64,000 nt of DNA from Planctomycetota bacterium (GTDB taxonomy: Bacteria; Planctomycetota; Planctomycetia; Pirellulales; Pirellulaceae). Below the pieces are notes generated by a model. The model was not told the DNA's origin, ran no database searches, and saw only the letters and a list, made by a program, of their open reading frames with translations. Each line of letters begins with the position of its first letter. Position 1 is the first letter of the stretch. The stretch is from contig CAUJHS010000074.1 in assembly GCA_963204915.1 (NCBI GenBank), positions 1 to 64,000 of the forward strand, in the 5' to 3' direction. This document shows, in pieces, positions 36,505 through 45,631 of this stretch. Made by a program: the position numbers and the translations under genes.

Positions 36505-37359
36505 ATGCGTTTTCCCGCTTCAGGTCTCGCGGCGACTCCCGTCTTCCGGTTGATCGTCTATGTGGTGGCGTTGGCGGGTGGATGGCTATACCTTGCGGAT
36601 CGAGAAATCCTCGCGCCCGCGGCTCAAGCACAGGACGCAACGCTTGAAGATGATTTGTCGGATGTCGAACCAGCAGGCGAAACGACCGAAGAATCGGCCT
36701 CCTCCACTGAGAACGCGCCGGTCAAAGAACGAACGCTCTTAGACGAGTTATACGCCTCGGGCTTGATTGGCCTGGTGATTATCTTGCTCTCCATGGTCGC
36801 GCTTGCGTTCATTGTTGAGCACTTGATGACCATTCGCAAATCGGCCTTGATGCCAGAGACGGTCGTGCAAGAGGTTGAGGAGTTGGTGCACCGAGGCGAC
36901 ATTGCGGGCGCCGTTGCGGCGTGCCGCGACCCGGCGAACCAATGTTTATTTACAGATATTGTTCTCGCCGGGTTGGAGCGATTCCAAAGCAGCGAGTTCG
37001 GGTTTGCCGAGTACCGTACGGCGGTGGAGGAAGCGGGCGAGGATCAAACGGCCCGGTTGTATCGCAAGACGGAGGTCTTGAATGTCATTGGCGCCATCGC
37101 CCCCATGCTCGGACTGCTCGGCACTGTACAGGGTATGATTATCGCCTTCAATCAGATCGCTTCCAGCGGTGGCGCCGCAAAACCGCATGAACTGGCCAAT
37201 GCAATTAGCCTCGCTTTGGTAACGACGTTCGAGGGTCTTGTGGTGGCCATTCCAACCATGGCGGCGTTTAGTTTTTTTCGCAGTCGCATTGATTCGATCG
37301 TAGCGGAAGCCGGCAAACGCATCGAGCATGTGCTGATGCCGCTTGGGAGGAGGAAGTAA
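36505..37359 (+). CDS. ExbB/TolQ/MotA-family proton channel
   Basis: A 284-residue inner-membrane protein. An N-terminal hydrophobic segment or signal (residues 13-32) and an acidic linker precede the ExbB core: TM1 'GLIGLVIILLSMVALAFIVE', a large cytoplasmic loop, TM2 'VIGAIAPMLGLLGTVQGMII' and TM3 'TTFEGLVVAIPTMAAFSFFR', with the conserved Gly/Thr pore residues. It should form the pentameric stator of a proton-driven motor with the two ExbD subunits that follow (3 bp, then a 4-bp overlap). TGAGGA precedes the ATG. The long N-terminal extension is a known variant of the family. Confidence 0.93.
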   Translation: MRFPASGLAATPVFRLIVYVVALAGGWLYLADREILAPAAQAQDATLEDDLSDVEPAGETTEESASSTENAPVKERTLLDELYASGLIGLVIILLSMVALAFIVEHLMTIRKSALMPETVVQEVEELVHRGDIAGAVAACRDPANQCLFTDIVLAGLERFQSSEFGFAEYRTAVEEAGEDQTARLYRKTEVLNVIGAIAPMLGLLGTVQGMIIAFNQIASSGGAAKPHELANAISLALVTTFEGLVVAIPTMAAFSFFRSRIDSIVAEAGKRIEHVLMPLGRRK

Positions 37360-37362
37360 GCG

Positions 37363-37779
37363 ATGCGGCTCTCCCGGCGTCGACGTGAAAGCGGAACGCG
37401 TATGAACATGACGCCGATGATCGACGTGACGTTCTTGCTGCTCATCTTCTTTATGACGGTCACGCAAGTTTCCGAAGTCAACCGCGAACGGATTCCGCTG
37501 CCGCGGCAAAAAGGCAGTGAAGACCAAAAGCCGACGGAGCTGATCGTCAACGTTACCCAAGACGGTACGATTGTGGTCATGGGTGAAACCGTCAGCCTGC
37601 CGCGTCTCGTTTCGATTTTGGGGCGGCAACTGGCCGACGCCGGAGGCGAGCCAAACCGGGTTAACGTTGTGATCCGCGCTGACGAACGCGGCGATAGCGC
37701 CACGGTGAACGACGTCGTCGAGTCGCTCAATCGGCTGGGGCTGCAGCGAGTGCGCATTGCCGTGCAGGTGCCGCGATGA
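37363..37779 (+). CDS. ExbD/TolR-family protein, first copy
   Basis: A 138-residue single-span protein. The membrane helix 'TPMIDVTFLLLIFFMTVTQV' carries the conserved proton-carrying Asp, followed by a periplasmic domain of the usual TolR/ExbD fold ('LIVNVTQDGTIVVMGETVSL'). It begins 3 bp after the ExbB stop and its last 4 bp overlap the second ExbD (ATGA), so all three are translationally coupled. Together they would turn proton flow into motion across the periplasm. Confidence 0.93.
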   Translation: MRLSRRRRESGTRMNMTPMIDVTFLLLIFFMTVTQVSEVNRERIPLPRQKGSEDQKPTELIVNVTQDGTIVVMGETVSLPRLVSILGRQLADAGGEPNRVNVVIRADERGDSATVNDVVESLNRLGLQRVRIAVQVPR

Positions 37780-38207
37780 AGCTTTCCAGCCGTCGTGCCC
37801 AACAAACCGGAGTCCTTGAACTGCCTATGACGAGCATGATCGATGTCGTGTTTCTCCTGCTGATTTTTTTTATGACGACGTCAAGTTTCGTCGAAACCGA
37901 GCGAAACCTCGAATCGGCCATTGAAGTTCGCAAGCAGTCGTCGCAACAAGCGCAGAACGACATGGAGCCGGTCATCGTAGAAATCGTGGAAGTTGATGGC
38001 GGCTATGTCTACCGGTTGGGAGACCGCGAGATGACAGGCGAGGCCGAACTCGAGTCGATTCTCACTCAATTTCCCAACAAGACTGACGGCGCCTTCGTTC
38101 GCGTGAGCGACGGTGCGCCGTTCCGCATGGCGGCCGCGGCGATTCAAGCCGGAAAATCGGCCGGTTTTTCCATCGTGACGTATGTCCCCCTGCGGCCAAA
38201 CGAGTAA
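37776..38207 (+). CDS. ExbD/TolR-family protein, second copy
   Basis: A 143-residue second ExbD. The helix 'TSMIDVVFLLLIFFMTTSSF' again has the key Asp. The periplasmic part differs strongly from the first copy (more acidic, 'VEIVEVDGGYVYRLGDREMT'). Two unlike ExbD subunits beside one ExbB suggest a heterodimeric rod in the pore. The start ATG overlaps the stop of the first copy. Confidence 0.92.
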   Translation: MKLSSRRAQQTGVLELPMTSMIDVVFLLLIFFMTTSSFVETERNLESAIEVRKQSSQQAQNDMEPVIVEIVEVDGGYVYRLGDREMTGEAELESILTQFPNKTDGAFVRVSDGAPFRMAAAAIQAGKSAGFSIVTYVPLRPNE

Positions 38208-38234
38208 TTCGCATGGCGATTGTCATTGGAACGG

Positions 38235-38240
38235 TATAAT
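38235..38240 (+). promoter_or_regulatory. -10 box before the 888-aa TPR gene
   Basis: A perfect TATAAT ends 8 nt before the ATG at 38249, the same spacing as at ispF, so an internal leaderless transcript is possible. No good -35 at 17 bp is seen, which lowers confidence. Confidence 0.3.
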
Positions 38241-38248
38241 TGGGTTGG

Positions 38249-40915
38249 ATGTTGTCGCAAGGTTTTCCAATCCGGCCAAGTCGCGGCGCCGAGCTTTCGG
38301 CCGGCTCCAAGGGCTTGTCATTCTTTTGCGCGCAGACGCTGCGCGCTCGTCTTATCACGTTAGGCGTTTGTTGGCTGCTGCTTTCGGGAATGCTCGCGTG
38401 GACTCGGCCTGCGCGAGCGGACGACGAGGAAGCTTTGGAGCGATTTCTTGCCCGCCTGGGACTGGCCGACCTGCAAATTGTGCACTTGGAAAAGTCGCTT
38501 GATAGTCCCACGCTGACCCAACCGGCAAGGCAACGGTTAGCCGAGCGCCTGGCGGATTTGTACGCCGAGCGGTTAATGAAGGTTTCCGATGACCCGGCGC
38601 GCTATGGCGACCTCACTCAGCGCATCGACGCGTTGCTTGCGAAGTTTCCTCAGGCGAACACCGCCTCGTTGCGAGTGATGTTGCTTCAGGCCGACTATCA
38701 CCGTGCCGAAGGGCAAATTGCGCAGTGGTTTGCGGACCCAACCAAACAATCCGCCCTAGATGATGCTCGGGAGACGCTTCAAACTATTGCCCCGCAATTA
38801 GATCAGTATCAACACGGTCTTAACTCGCAAATTGAGGCCCTGTACATCGAGATTGAAAAACTATCGGACACCGATCCCGAGTTGATCGCCAAAGAGAACG
38901 AGGCGCGGCGCTTACAAGCGATTTGGGGACGCGCCTCCTACTTTGCGGGCTGGTCCAACTACTACTTAGGACTTGCCAAAAACGCGGGGGATACCGAGTA
39001 TCGGCGAGCGTCCGAGATTTTTCGCAAGGTTTTGGCGGTGGACGACGCAAGTTACGGTCAACTGGACGCGGCGTCGCTCTCGCTCGAAGTGCCGTGGCGC
39101 GCCCGGGCCGTCATTGGGCTGGGGCTGGTCGAGACGTCGCTCGGAAATCTTGACGCGAGCCGCGCTTTATTTGCCGCCCTCGAGCATCCGAGCACGCCTC
39201 CTGAAATTATCGATCAAGCGAGTTACTGGCGCGCTCAAGGAATGATCAATGCAGGCCGCTGGAGCGAGTTGCGCGAGTTTGCGCAGGAGTATGTGGGGCG
39301 TCTTTCCGGCAATCCTACGCAGGGCAAAGTCAGTCTATGTGCGGCTCTGGTTCGAACCGGTTTTGGCCCCTCATCGCGATCAAAACCCGACCAGGGCCAA
39401 GAACTCGGCATGTTGGGAATTACGGGGCTAGCGCGTTTGGGACAATATAACGCAGTACAGCAACTGATTGATCAGTACGACATTCAAATTGACGACGGCG
39501 ATGGGTTTTTTCTGCAATGGATGCGCGGCCGGCAACGCTTCACGGAAGCACAAAAGTCCAAACAACCTGCCGACTATCTGGCGGCCGCTCAAATTCTGTT
39601 GTCGGCGCTCAAGCAACCCGACGCGGCCCCCCAAGTGCTTGCCGCGGGCCAGTGCCGGTATGAACTCGGCTGGTGTTATTATCGTGCGGGCGATTTTGAA
39701 GCGGCAGCTCGACAATTCCAGCAAGCGGCGACCTCGCTCAAAGCGACGGGCGCCTCCGAGGCCGTTAACGCAGCATGGATGGCGTTCGTCGCTTATCAGC
39801 AGTTAGCCGAAAAGCAGCCGCGCTTTGTCTCCTCGGCAATTGACGTGCTCCAAGGAATCAAACGCGACTTTCCCCGGCACGAGTACGCCCAAAACGCGGA
39901 CTATTACATTGCTCGTATCCAGCGCGCCGCGGGCTCGCCAATGGAGTCAATCCGTCAATTGAATAGCATTCCGGCCACCGACCCAAACTATTTAACGGCT
40001 CGGTATGACTTGTCGGTGCTGCTCCATCAGCAGTGGTCAGAGAGTGAAACAACTCGGGAAAAGTCGGCTGCGTTCGATGGGCTGCGTCAAGCCGCGGACG
40101 AATATCTCCGCGCGGCCGGAGCGCAGGGCGACAAGGAAAAACGTCTCCGCGTAATGCTCTTGGTCGTGGCGGCGGCGGTTGGCGGCAACCCGGCGAACGC
40201 TGAGCTCGCTGCGGAGTGGCTCGCTAAAGCGTCGTCGTTGGCCGACGTTTTACTGGACGGAAGCGCGGCCAAAGCGGAGTTTCACTACCGTCAACTACAG
40301 ACTGCTCGCTTGAACAAGGATGGCGAAGCGGCGCTTTCGCACGCGAAGTGGCTGGCGGAACATGCCGGTGGAACCGCGTATGAAATGCCGGCGCTGATCG
40401 AGGTGTCGCGTGAGGCGACACGACAGTTGGAAAACGCGTCGGACGCGAATCGCCGCGATCTGCAAAACGAGGCGCATTCGGTCTACACTCGACTAGTCGG
40501 GCGATTGGGCGCTTCGGCGGAAACGCTGAAGTCGCAAAAAAACGCGCGGGTCGCCCTGGCGCGGCTTGCGGAATATGCGTACGCTACCGAGCGTTATGAG
40601 GAAGCGGCGCAGCACCTCGCCCTGCTTTTGTCGGTCGATCCGAAGAACGAAGAATTCTTGCGATTGGCGGGCTTGGCGAACTTCCAAGCTGGGCAGTACG
40701 AGTTGGCGCTGGGTCCTTGGCGTACGTTAGCGCAGGGTTTGTCTCGCGGCTCGGACAATTGGTTTGAGGCCAAGTATTATCAGATCGCATCACTGATCGA
40801 AACCGACGCCACCCAAGCTCGTAAGACGTTTGAGAATTTTAAGCTGTTTTACCCCGAATACGGCCCCGAGCCTTGGCGCGATAAGTTCGAATTGTTGGCC
40901 CGCCGTTTGAAGTGA
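38249..40915 (+). CDS. Large secreted TPR protein of ExbBD cluster
   Basis: An 888-residue protein from the ATG at 38249. A hydrophobic signal or anchor near residues 30-52 ('LITLGVCWLLLSGMLAWTRP') is followed by helical TPR-type repeats over almost the whole length; typical repeats are 'ELGWCYYRAGDFEAAARQFQ', 'ARYDLSVLLHQQWSESETTR' and 'EYAYATERYEEAAQHLALLL'. No catalytic motif. It starts 41 bp after the second ExbD. TPR proteins next to ExbBD pairs are common in Bacteroidetes and planctomycetes; a periplasmic partner or scaffold is the likely role, by inference. Confidence 0.8.
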   Translation: MLSQGFPIRPSRGAELSAGSKGLSFFCAQTLRARLITLGVCWLLLSGMLAWTRPARADDEEALERFLARLGLADLQIVHLEKSLDSPTLTQPARQRLAERLADLYAERLMKVSDDPARYGDLTQRIDALLAKFPQANTASLRVMLLQADYHRAEGQIAQWFADPTKQSALDDARETLQTIAPQLDQYQHGLNSQIEALYIEIEKLSDTDPELIAKENEARRLQAIWGRASYFAGWSNYYLGLAKNAGDTEYRRASEIFRKVLAVDDASYGQLDAASLSLEVPWRARAVIGLGLVETSLGNLDASRALFAALEHPSTPPEIIDQASYWRAQGMINAGRWSELREFAQEYVGRLSGNPTQGKVSLCAALVRTGFGPSSRSKPDQGQELGMLGITGLARLGQYNAVQQLIDQYDIQIDDGDGFFLQWMRGRQRFTEAQKSKQPADYLAAAQILLSALKQPDAAPQVLAAGQCRYELGWCYYRAGDFEAAARQFQQAATSLKATGASEAVNAAWMAFVAYQQLAEKQPRFVSSAIDVLQGIKRDFPRHEYAQNADYYIARIQRAAGSPMESIRQLNSIPATDPNYLTARYDLSVLLHQQWSESETTREKSAAFDGLRQAADEYLRAAGAQGDKEKRLRVMLLVVAAAVGGNPANAELAAEWLAKASSLADVLLDGSAAKAEFHYRQLQTARLNKDGEAALSHAKWLAEHAGGTAYEMPALIEVSREATRQLENASDANRRDLQNEAHSVYTRLVGRLGASAETLKSQKNARVALARLAEYAYATERYEEAAQHLALLLSVDPKNEEFLRLAGLANFQAGQYELALGPWRTLAQGLSRGSDNWFEAKYYQIASLIETDATQARKTFENFKLFYPEYGPEPWRDKFELLARRLK

Positions 40916-41008
40916 TTGGGGCTCACTTCGCCGTAGGTTCAGAGGGGCCTGCTAAGTCATCAATGATCGCACGGTTTACCGGCGGGCTGTTTCCGCCTGG
41001 GTGTTGGA

Positions 41009-44000
41009 ATGTCGTCGCCGAAACCTTTGCCCGATCCGAATGAGGCGCCGGAGGATCCGCCGTTGCGGCTTTTTCTCGATCGCGCTATGGCGATCGTGCA
41101 ACAACATGGCGGATTGAACGCGAAAAGTCGGATCTTGCTCGGCTCCTTGGCCGACGAAATGGGCATCCGGCGCAGCGAAGCGGAACCAGCGATCCACACC
41201 CTGTTGCTGGCCACGGAGGACTTTTCGCCAAAGTCGCGTACGTCGCAAACGCCTCCATCGCAAATTCGTCGCCCGCCGCCGCTTCCCAAAACTGCCGCAG
41301 ATTCTTTGGGCGCCGCCCCGTCCGAGGAGCCGCTCGTCGTCATGATTGATGATAACGCGGTGGTGCAAAACTTCATCGACAAAGCCGCGTACGTTTTGGC
41401 TCAGCACGGCGGTTGGAATCCCAAGACGCGCGTCGTGCTCATGCAACTAGCACAGTCGATGGGTGTCACGGGGCGCGAAATGGAAACGGCCCTGACCCTT
41501 CTTCAAGACGCCGAACGCGGGGTTGAAGTCGTTCCCGAATCTCCGTTGGTAAAATCGGACGCCGCGCCTGAGGCGCCGCCGTTGGAAACGCAAACGACGG
41601 AGCAAGTCATAGGTTCTACGCTGACAAGCACATCAGCCGCTGAACCGCCTCGTCCGCCACGCCTTAAACCGCGCGATGTGTACGAATGTTACCTTCGTCA
41701 GGCGATCCAAGAGTTGCGCCGTCCGCATATCAATTCGCGACGCGAGCGACGACTGATTGAACAGGGGGTGCATAAACTTGGCTTATCGCCCGTCTACGCC
41801 ATGCATCTGCTTTCGGATGTCGCAGAGCAATGCGGCGTATTGATTGAGTCGCAGCAAGCAACCTTGGGCGACGGCGAGCCACAAGACGACCAGACCGCAG
41901 AATTTCTCCGGCGCGCACGTGCGATTATTGCTGAACAGCGCGGCGTGACAATGCACGGTCAAATCAAAATATCCGCCGCGGCGCAAGAGTTGGGACTCGA
42001 CGATGAAGCACAACAACGAGCCTTGTCGTTACTGCAAAACGGAGTATCACCGCAATCTCGTGAAGCAGTGCGCCGTGACGAGCGTTTGGTCGAGTTCCGC
42101 GCCTGGCTGCATCAGGCGATCGCGGCGTTGCCTCGAAAGTTTATTACGCCAGACGTTGCCGTCCGGTTAGTGGAAACCGGCGTGGATTTTCACGGCGTCG
42201 AGGCGACAGACGGCGATGCGCTGGTGCGCGAGATCGCGAAAGAGCTCGAAGTGCGTTTCGTCTCGCACGAACGAGCGTATGAACACATTGCGCGTCTTGT
42301 CCGAAAGCGGATGGCCGGGGCGTCGGTGCTCCGGCACAGTGATCGCGACCGCATCTTCACAGAAGGCGGACAATGGGGGCTGAGTCCTGCGGAACTCGAG
42401 GCGATTGTCGCGCAACAAGTCGAGTTAAATCGCCAGACGCTGGCCATGCGGCGCCGCCGCTCGGGGTTGGCGGCGGCCATCGGAGCCACGATCGCGTTGT
42501 CGGTGGTTGTGGCATGGTTTGCGTGGCGACTGCTGCGCGATCCGGCGTCAACGGTAGCGAGAGTTGACGACATCACGATCGGAGGCGCGTCAAAAAACGG
42601 CGAGGCGGCAGGTGCCGCCTCGCCAGCCTCGCCCGACGATTGGTGGGATTTTGACCTCTCCGTCGCCATGACGCGCGCTGAGGTTGAACTTCACTACCTG
42701 AATACGGCGCTGGCCGATGTTCGCTCACTGTCGCCGCAAACGCGTGCTCAGGCTTACGAACATCTCTTGGACGGTCTGCCGCGCGTGTGCGAAAGCCGTA
42801 CGGCGACGTCCGTGCTGCAGGAGATTGTCGCCGGATGCTACGCGTTAGATCCGTCGGATGAAGCCTCTCAACGTTTGCGAGAGCAGTTATTGGAGCATCT
42901 GCCGCAATCCGGCGATTCCTTGCCCAAAGACACGCGAGATTTTCAACAAGCGTATGCTGCCGTTCAAATGGCGGCCGCGGCGCTTACTCGCGTAGGCGTT
43001 TCCGAGGAGCGCTCGGTCGCTATGCAACGCGCCTTGGAGCGCGAGTTAGAGTTTACGCTGACGGCTGATCGAACCGCCAAAGACGCGGTTTCGCGGCAAT
43101 GTCTTGGCGCGCTTACACGTATTCTCTATCAGGTGGTTATTGCAGGGGCGAAGGTTCAGCCCTTCGCCGCGCAACCCTTGCATGCCTACGTCGCGGCCGA
43201 GGCGCCACGGTCCTTAGATGCCGCGGTGGTCGAGCAATTGGAAGCACAGTTTTTGAAAGCTTTGCTTTCCAGTAACGAAGAGGTTTGGCGCCAGCACCAG
43301 TCGGCGCTGTTGCGCATGACGAGTTCGAACGAACCGAGTATTGTGCTCCAGGCGGTTGAATTACTCGAATGGAGCAAGAGCGATGATTTGCGTTACTTTT
43401 TGGCAGCGCGGCTGTTGCACCGCATCGGAGTCACCGCGGAAGCCCAATCGTTTAAAGAAGTGGCCCGCCTTGTCAGAGAGAAGTTCGGCGTTCGCGCCGT
43501 TGCCGATACGACCTCAGATGTCAAGCAACAATTCATCGCCGCGGCAGCGGCCCAACTGGCGGCGCTTGGCCAGCCTGCGGACCAGCCATTGGCGCTGGTC
43601 GAAGAAACCGTACAACTAGCGCGCTTATCGGCCATGGGATGCGCGCTCTCCCAGGGAGAAATGGCGCGAACGACGTTTGACGAACTTGCGAGTCAAAAAC
43701 CCTTTACGTTACCCAAAACCGGAGACACTTCTTCTCCCCAGATTGTTTCGGGCGATGCCGTAGCCAACGCTCGTGCAAAACTCGTGGGTCGATACATCGA
43801 AAGTTTAGAGCGATCCAATCATCCCGTACAACGACTTTCCTATTTCAAGGGTGTCGTGGAGAATGCGGAACATGTCGTCGAGATAGAACCTCATCACGGC
43901 GCCGCACTGGCTCGCTACTTGTTGGCGACTAAGCCCGAAGAAGAACGACATGCCATCGATCCGATGATCCCGGTGGTGGGCCGTTGGAAGATGGTTCGAC

Positions 44001-44617
44001 TGGGTATCGCCGACTTGTTGGCGGAGACCACGCTGCGCCAGGAAGTGGTTCAGATACTTGTCGGGCGAGTGTTGGAAGAGTCCATTGACGTTGCTCCCGG
44101 CGACGACTGGAAAGCCAATCTTCGACAGCGGTTGTTGCGTTCGGTCGCCGCCGGTGGCGCAGGCAGCACGGACCGACATCCCTTTGATGCAGCACAACAT
44201 GCGTTGCGCGATCTTTATATCGCTCAAGCGAAAGCTTTGGGCGCGCCGCTGAATTCCTACAGCGCCGCCGATTCTCCATCGGAGGTGTTAACCGCGATCA
44301 TCAACCAGGTTGCCTCGCGCAAAGCGTCAGGCAAGAGATCGACACACAGCGAGGCGTTTCTGGCGCGCCTTCCGCACGAACTCGCAGTCGTTGACTTCTT
44401 AGCCACGGATGATTTACGCCGCTATGTGCTGCTTGAGCGTGTTTGGTTGCGATTGCTGGAAAGTGAAATGGCCGAGCGACGCTCGCCACAGGCCGGCCAG
44501 GCCCATGAACTGGTGGAAAGCTTGCTTCGTTCCGACGCCGCGGCGGGAGACTTAATTGTGCAATTGCGAGACGGACAAGCGGCGTTACTCCGTATGTGGT
44601 TGCTGCGAGTACAGTAA
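41009..44617 (+). CDS. Giant single-span protein with six N-terminal repeats
   Basis: A 1202-residue protein. Residues 1-480 lack a signal peptide and hold about six diverged ~50-residue helical repeats (near 20, 120, 226, 298, 360, 422), best seen in 'RAMAIVQQHGGLNAKSRILL', 'KAAYVLAQHGGWNPKTRVVL' and 'RARAIIAEQRGVTMHGQIKI', each followed by a 'LGL/MG' turn and a helix. One membrane span lies at 485-508 ('LAAAIGATIALSVVVAWFAW'), and the remaining ~690 residues are helical and should be periplasmic. It thus spans the inner membrane beside the ExbBD motor. The family is unknown to me. Confidence 0.75.
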   Translation: MSSPKPLPDPNEAPEDPPLRLFLDRAMAIVQQHGGLNAKSRILLGSLADEMGIRRSEAEPAIHTLLLATEDFSPKSRTSQTPPSQIRRPPPLPKTAADSLGAAPSEEPLVVMIDDNAVVQNFIDKAAYVLAQHGGWNPKTRVVLMQLAQSMGVTGREMETALTLLQDAERGVEVVPESPLVKSDAAPEAPPLETQTTEQVIGSTLTSTSAAEPPRPPRLKPRDVYECYLRQAIQELRRPHINSRRERRLIEQGVHKLGLSPVYAMHLLSDVAEQCGVLIESQQATLGDGEPQDDQTAEFLRRARAIIAEQRGVTMHGQIKISAAAQELGLDDEAQQRALSLLQNGVSPQSREAVRRDERLVEFRAWLHQAIAALPRKFITPDVAVRLVETGVDFHGVEATDGDALVREIAKELEVRFVSHERAYEHIARLVRKRMAGASVLRHSDRDRIFTEGGQWGLSPAELEAIVAQQVELNRQTLAMRRRRSGLAAAIGATIALSVVVAWFAWRLLRDPASTVARVDDITIGGASKNGEAAGAASPASPDDWWDFDLSVAMTRAEVELHYLNTALADVRSLSPQTRAQAYEHLLDGLPRVCESRTATSVLQEIVAGCYALDPSDEASQRLREQLLEHLPQSGDSLPKDTRDFQQAYAAVQMAAAALTRVGVSEERSVAMQRALERELEFTLTADRTAKDAVSRQCLGALTRILYQVVIAGAKVQPFAAQPLHAYVAAEAPRSLDAAVVEQLEAQFLKALLSSNEEVWRQHQSALLRMTSSNEPSIVLQAVELLEWSKSDDLRYFLAARLLHRIGVTAEAQSFKEVARLVREKFGVRAVADTTSDVKQQFIAAAAAQLAALGQPADQPLALVEETVQLARLSAMGCALSQGEMARTTFDELASQKPFTLPKTGDTSSPQIVSGDAVANARAKLVGRYIESLERSNHPVQRLSYFKGVVENAEHVVEIEPHHGAALARYLLATKPEEERHAIDPMIPVVGRWKMVRLGIADLLAETTLRQEVVQILVGRVLEESIDVAPGDDWKANLRQRLLRSVAAGGAGSTDRHPFDAAQHALRDLYIAQAKALGAPLNSYSAADSPSEVLTAIINQVASRKASGKRSTHSEAFLARLPHELAVVDFLATDDLRRYVLLERVWLRLLESEMAERRSPQAGQAHELVESLLRSDAAAGDLIVQLRDGQAALLRMWLLRVQ

Positions 44618-44630
44618 TCATTGGCTGCCA

Positions 44631-45608
44631 ATGGAAAACATTCTCGAATTGAAGAACTACCGTATGGCGAATTATCGCCGAACGATTTGGAAGCGGTCCT
44701 CCCAGGCGGCGTCCCATCGCTGGCGGAAATGGTGCAATCGTGGGGTTTGCATCACTTTGTGTTTATCCCTGTCGGCGGCCGTGAATCCAGTACTGGCTGT
44801 GACAATCTTCGAGCGGGGAAAAACAGAGGCGACTCGAGGTCGCTTGGTGAAACAGTCGGCCACGGAGGTCGTCATTACGGAGTTGACGCCAAGCGGCCCG
44901 CGCGAACGCACCATTGCTCGGACGAATATTGAGGATCTCATCGATCCCGTTGATCCGGCTCGGCTTGTGGAACTGTCCCCCGAACAACCGCAAGCGTATC
45001 GCAATTACGCCGAGGAACTTGCTGAAAAGCGAATCGATCCGGATGCGCAAGCGGCGGCAATTCGTCTGTACTTGATTGCGGCGTATCTTTCTCCGGAGAA
45101 GTTAGCGAAGAGCTGCCTCTTAGGAATGACGGCTTTGGCGCGCTCGCCGGCTGAAGAACAACGTTTTCGCGCGATGGCGTATCTGTATGATTCCGATCAT
45201 GACCGCCGGTTATTGCGTACGACCGAAACTTCAGCCACGACAACTCCTGTATCAGAAACGCGCGCCGCCTTGTTGCGAGCGTTACAACTGCGCCGGCAAG
45301 GGAATCGTCGGGCGGCGCTTCTGAACGTCAACCGCCCGGACGTGCAAGAAGAGTTCGCCAGGTTCGGCGATGTGCTAACGTTCGAAGAATTCTCGCAAAT
45401 CGGCTTAAGCGATAACCTGGTGAAGAAAATCGTCGCACTAGAACTCGCATTAGAAACGGGCGAGGCCCGTCAGACGGCGTCGATTACCTGGTCGCAAATT
45501 GAACGCAGCGGAGCCACCACACCAATTCCGGCCTTGTCGCTGACGACGATTGCGGAGTTTGATCCTCGCCAATGTGTTTTTCGCGACGGTGCTTGGGTGG
45601 CGCCGTAA
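44631..45608 (+). CDS. Secreted repeat protein, last gene of ExbBD cluster
   Basis: A 325-residue protein from the ATG at 44631; an in-frame ATG at 44661 is also possible. A basic N-region and hydrophobic segment ('VCITLCLSLSAAVNPVLAV') form a signal peptide. Then comes a beta module ('TRGRLVKQSATEVVITELTP' and 'TIARTNIEDLIDPVDP') and helical repeats ('YAEELAEKRIDPDAQAAAIR'). The plan mirrors the first gene of the cluster. It begins 13 bp after the 1202-aa gene. The stop lies inside an inverted repeat shared with the convergent gene. Confidence 0.7.
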   Translation: MENILELKNYRMANYRRTIWKRSSQAASHRWRKWCNRGVCITLCLSLSAAVNPVLAVTIFERGKTEATRGRLVKQSATEVVITELTPSGPRERTIARTNIEDLIDPVDPARLVELSPEQPQAYRNYAEELAEKRIDPDAQAAAIRLYLIAAYLSPEKLAKSCLLGMTALARSPAEEQRFRAMAYLYDSDHDRRLLRTTETSATTTPVSETRAALLRALQLRRQGNRRAALLNVNRPDVQEEFARFGDVLTFEEFSQIGLSDNLVKKIVALELALETGEARQTASITWSQIERSGATTPIPALSLTTIAEFDPRQCVFRDGAWVAP

Positions 45609-45631
45609 ACACTCCCGTTTATTTACGGCGC
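45600..45631. terminator. Inverted repeat holding both convergent stop codons
   Basis: GCGCCGTAAA at 45600-45609 pairs perfectly with TTTACGGCGC at 45622-45631 (10 bp, 12-nt loop). The plus-strand TAA (45606-45608) and the minus-strand TAA (45623-45625) are the two arms' own TAA/TTA, so one hairpin ends both genes. A T tract is missing; bidirectional termination is inferred. Confidence 0.55.
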
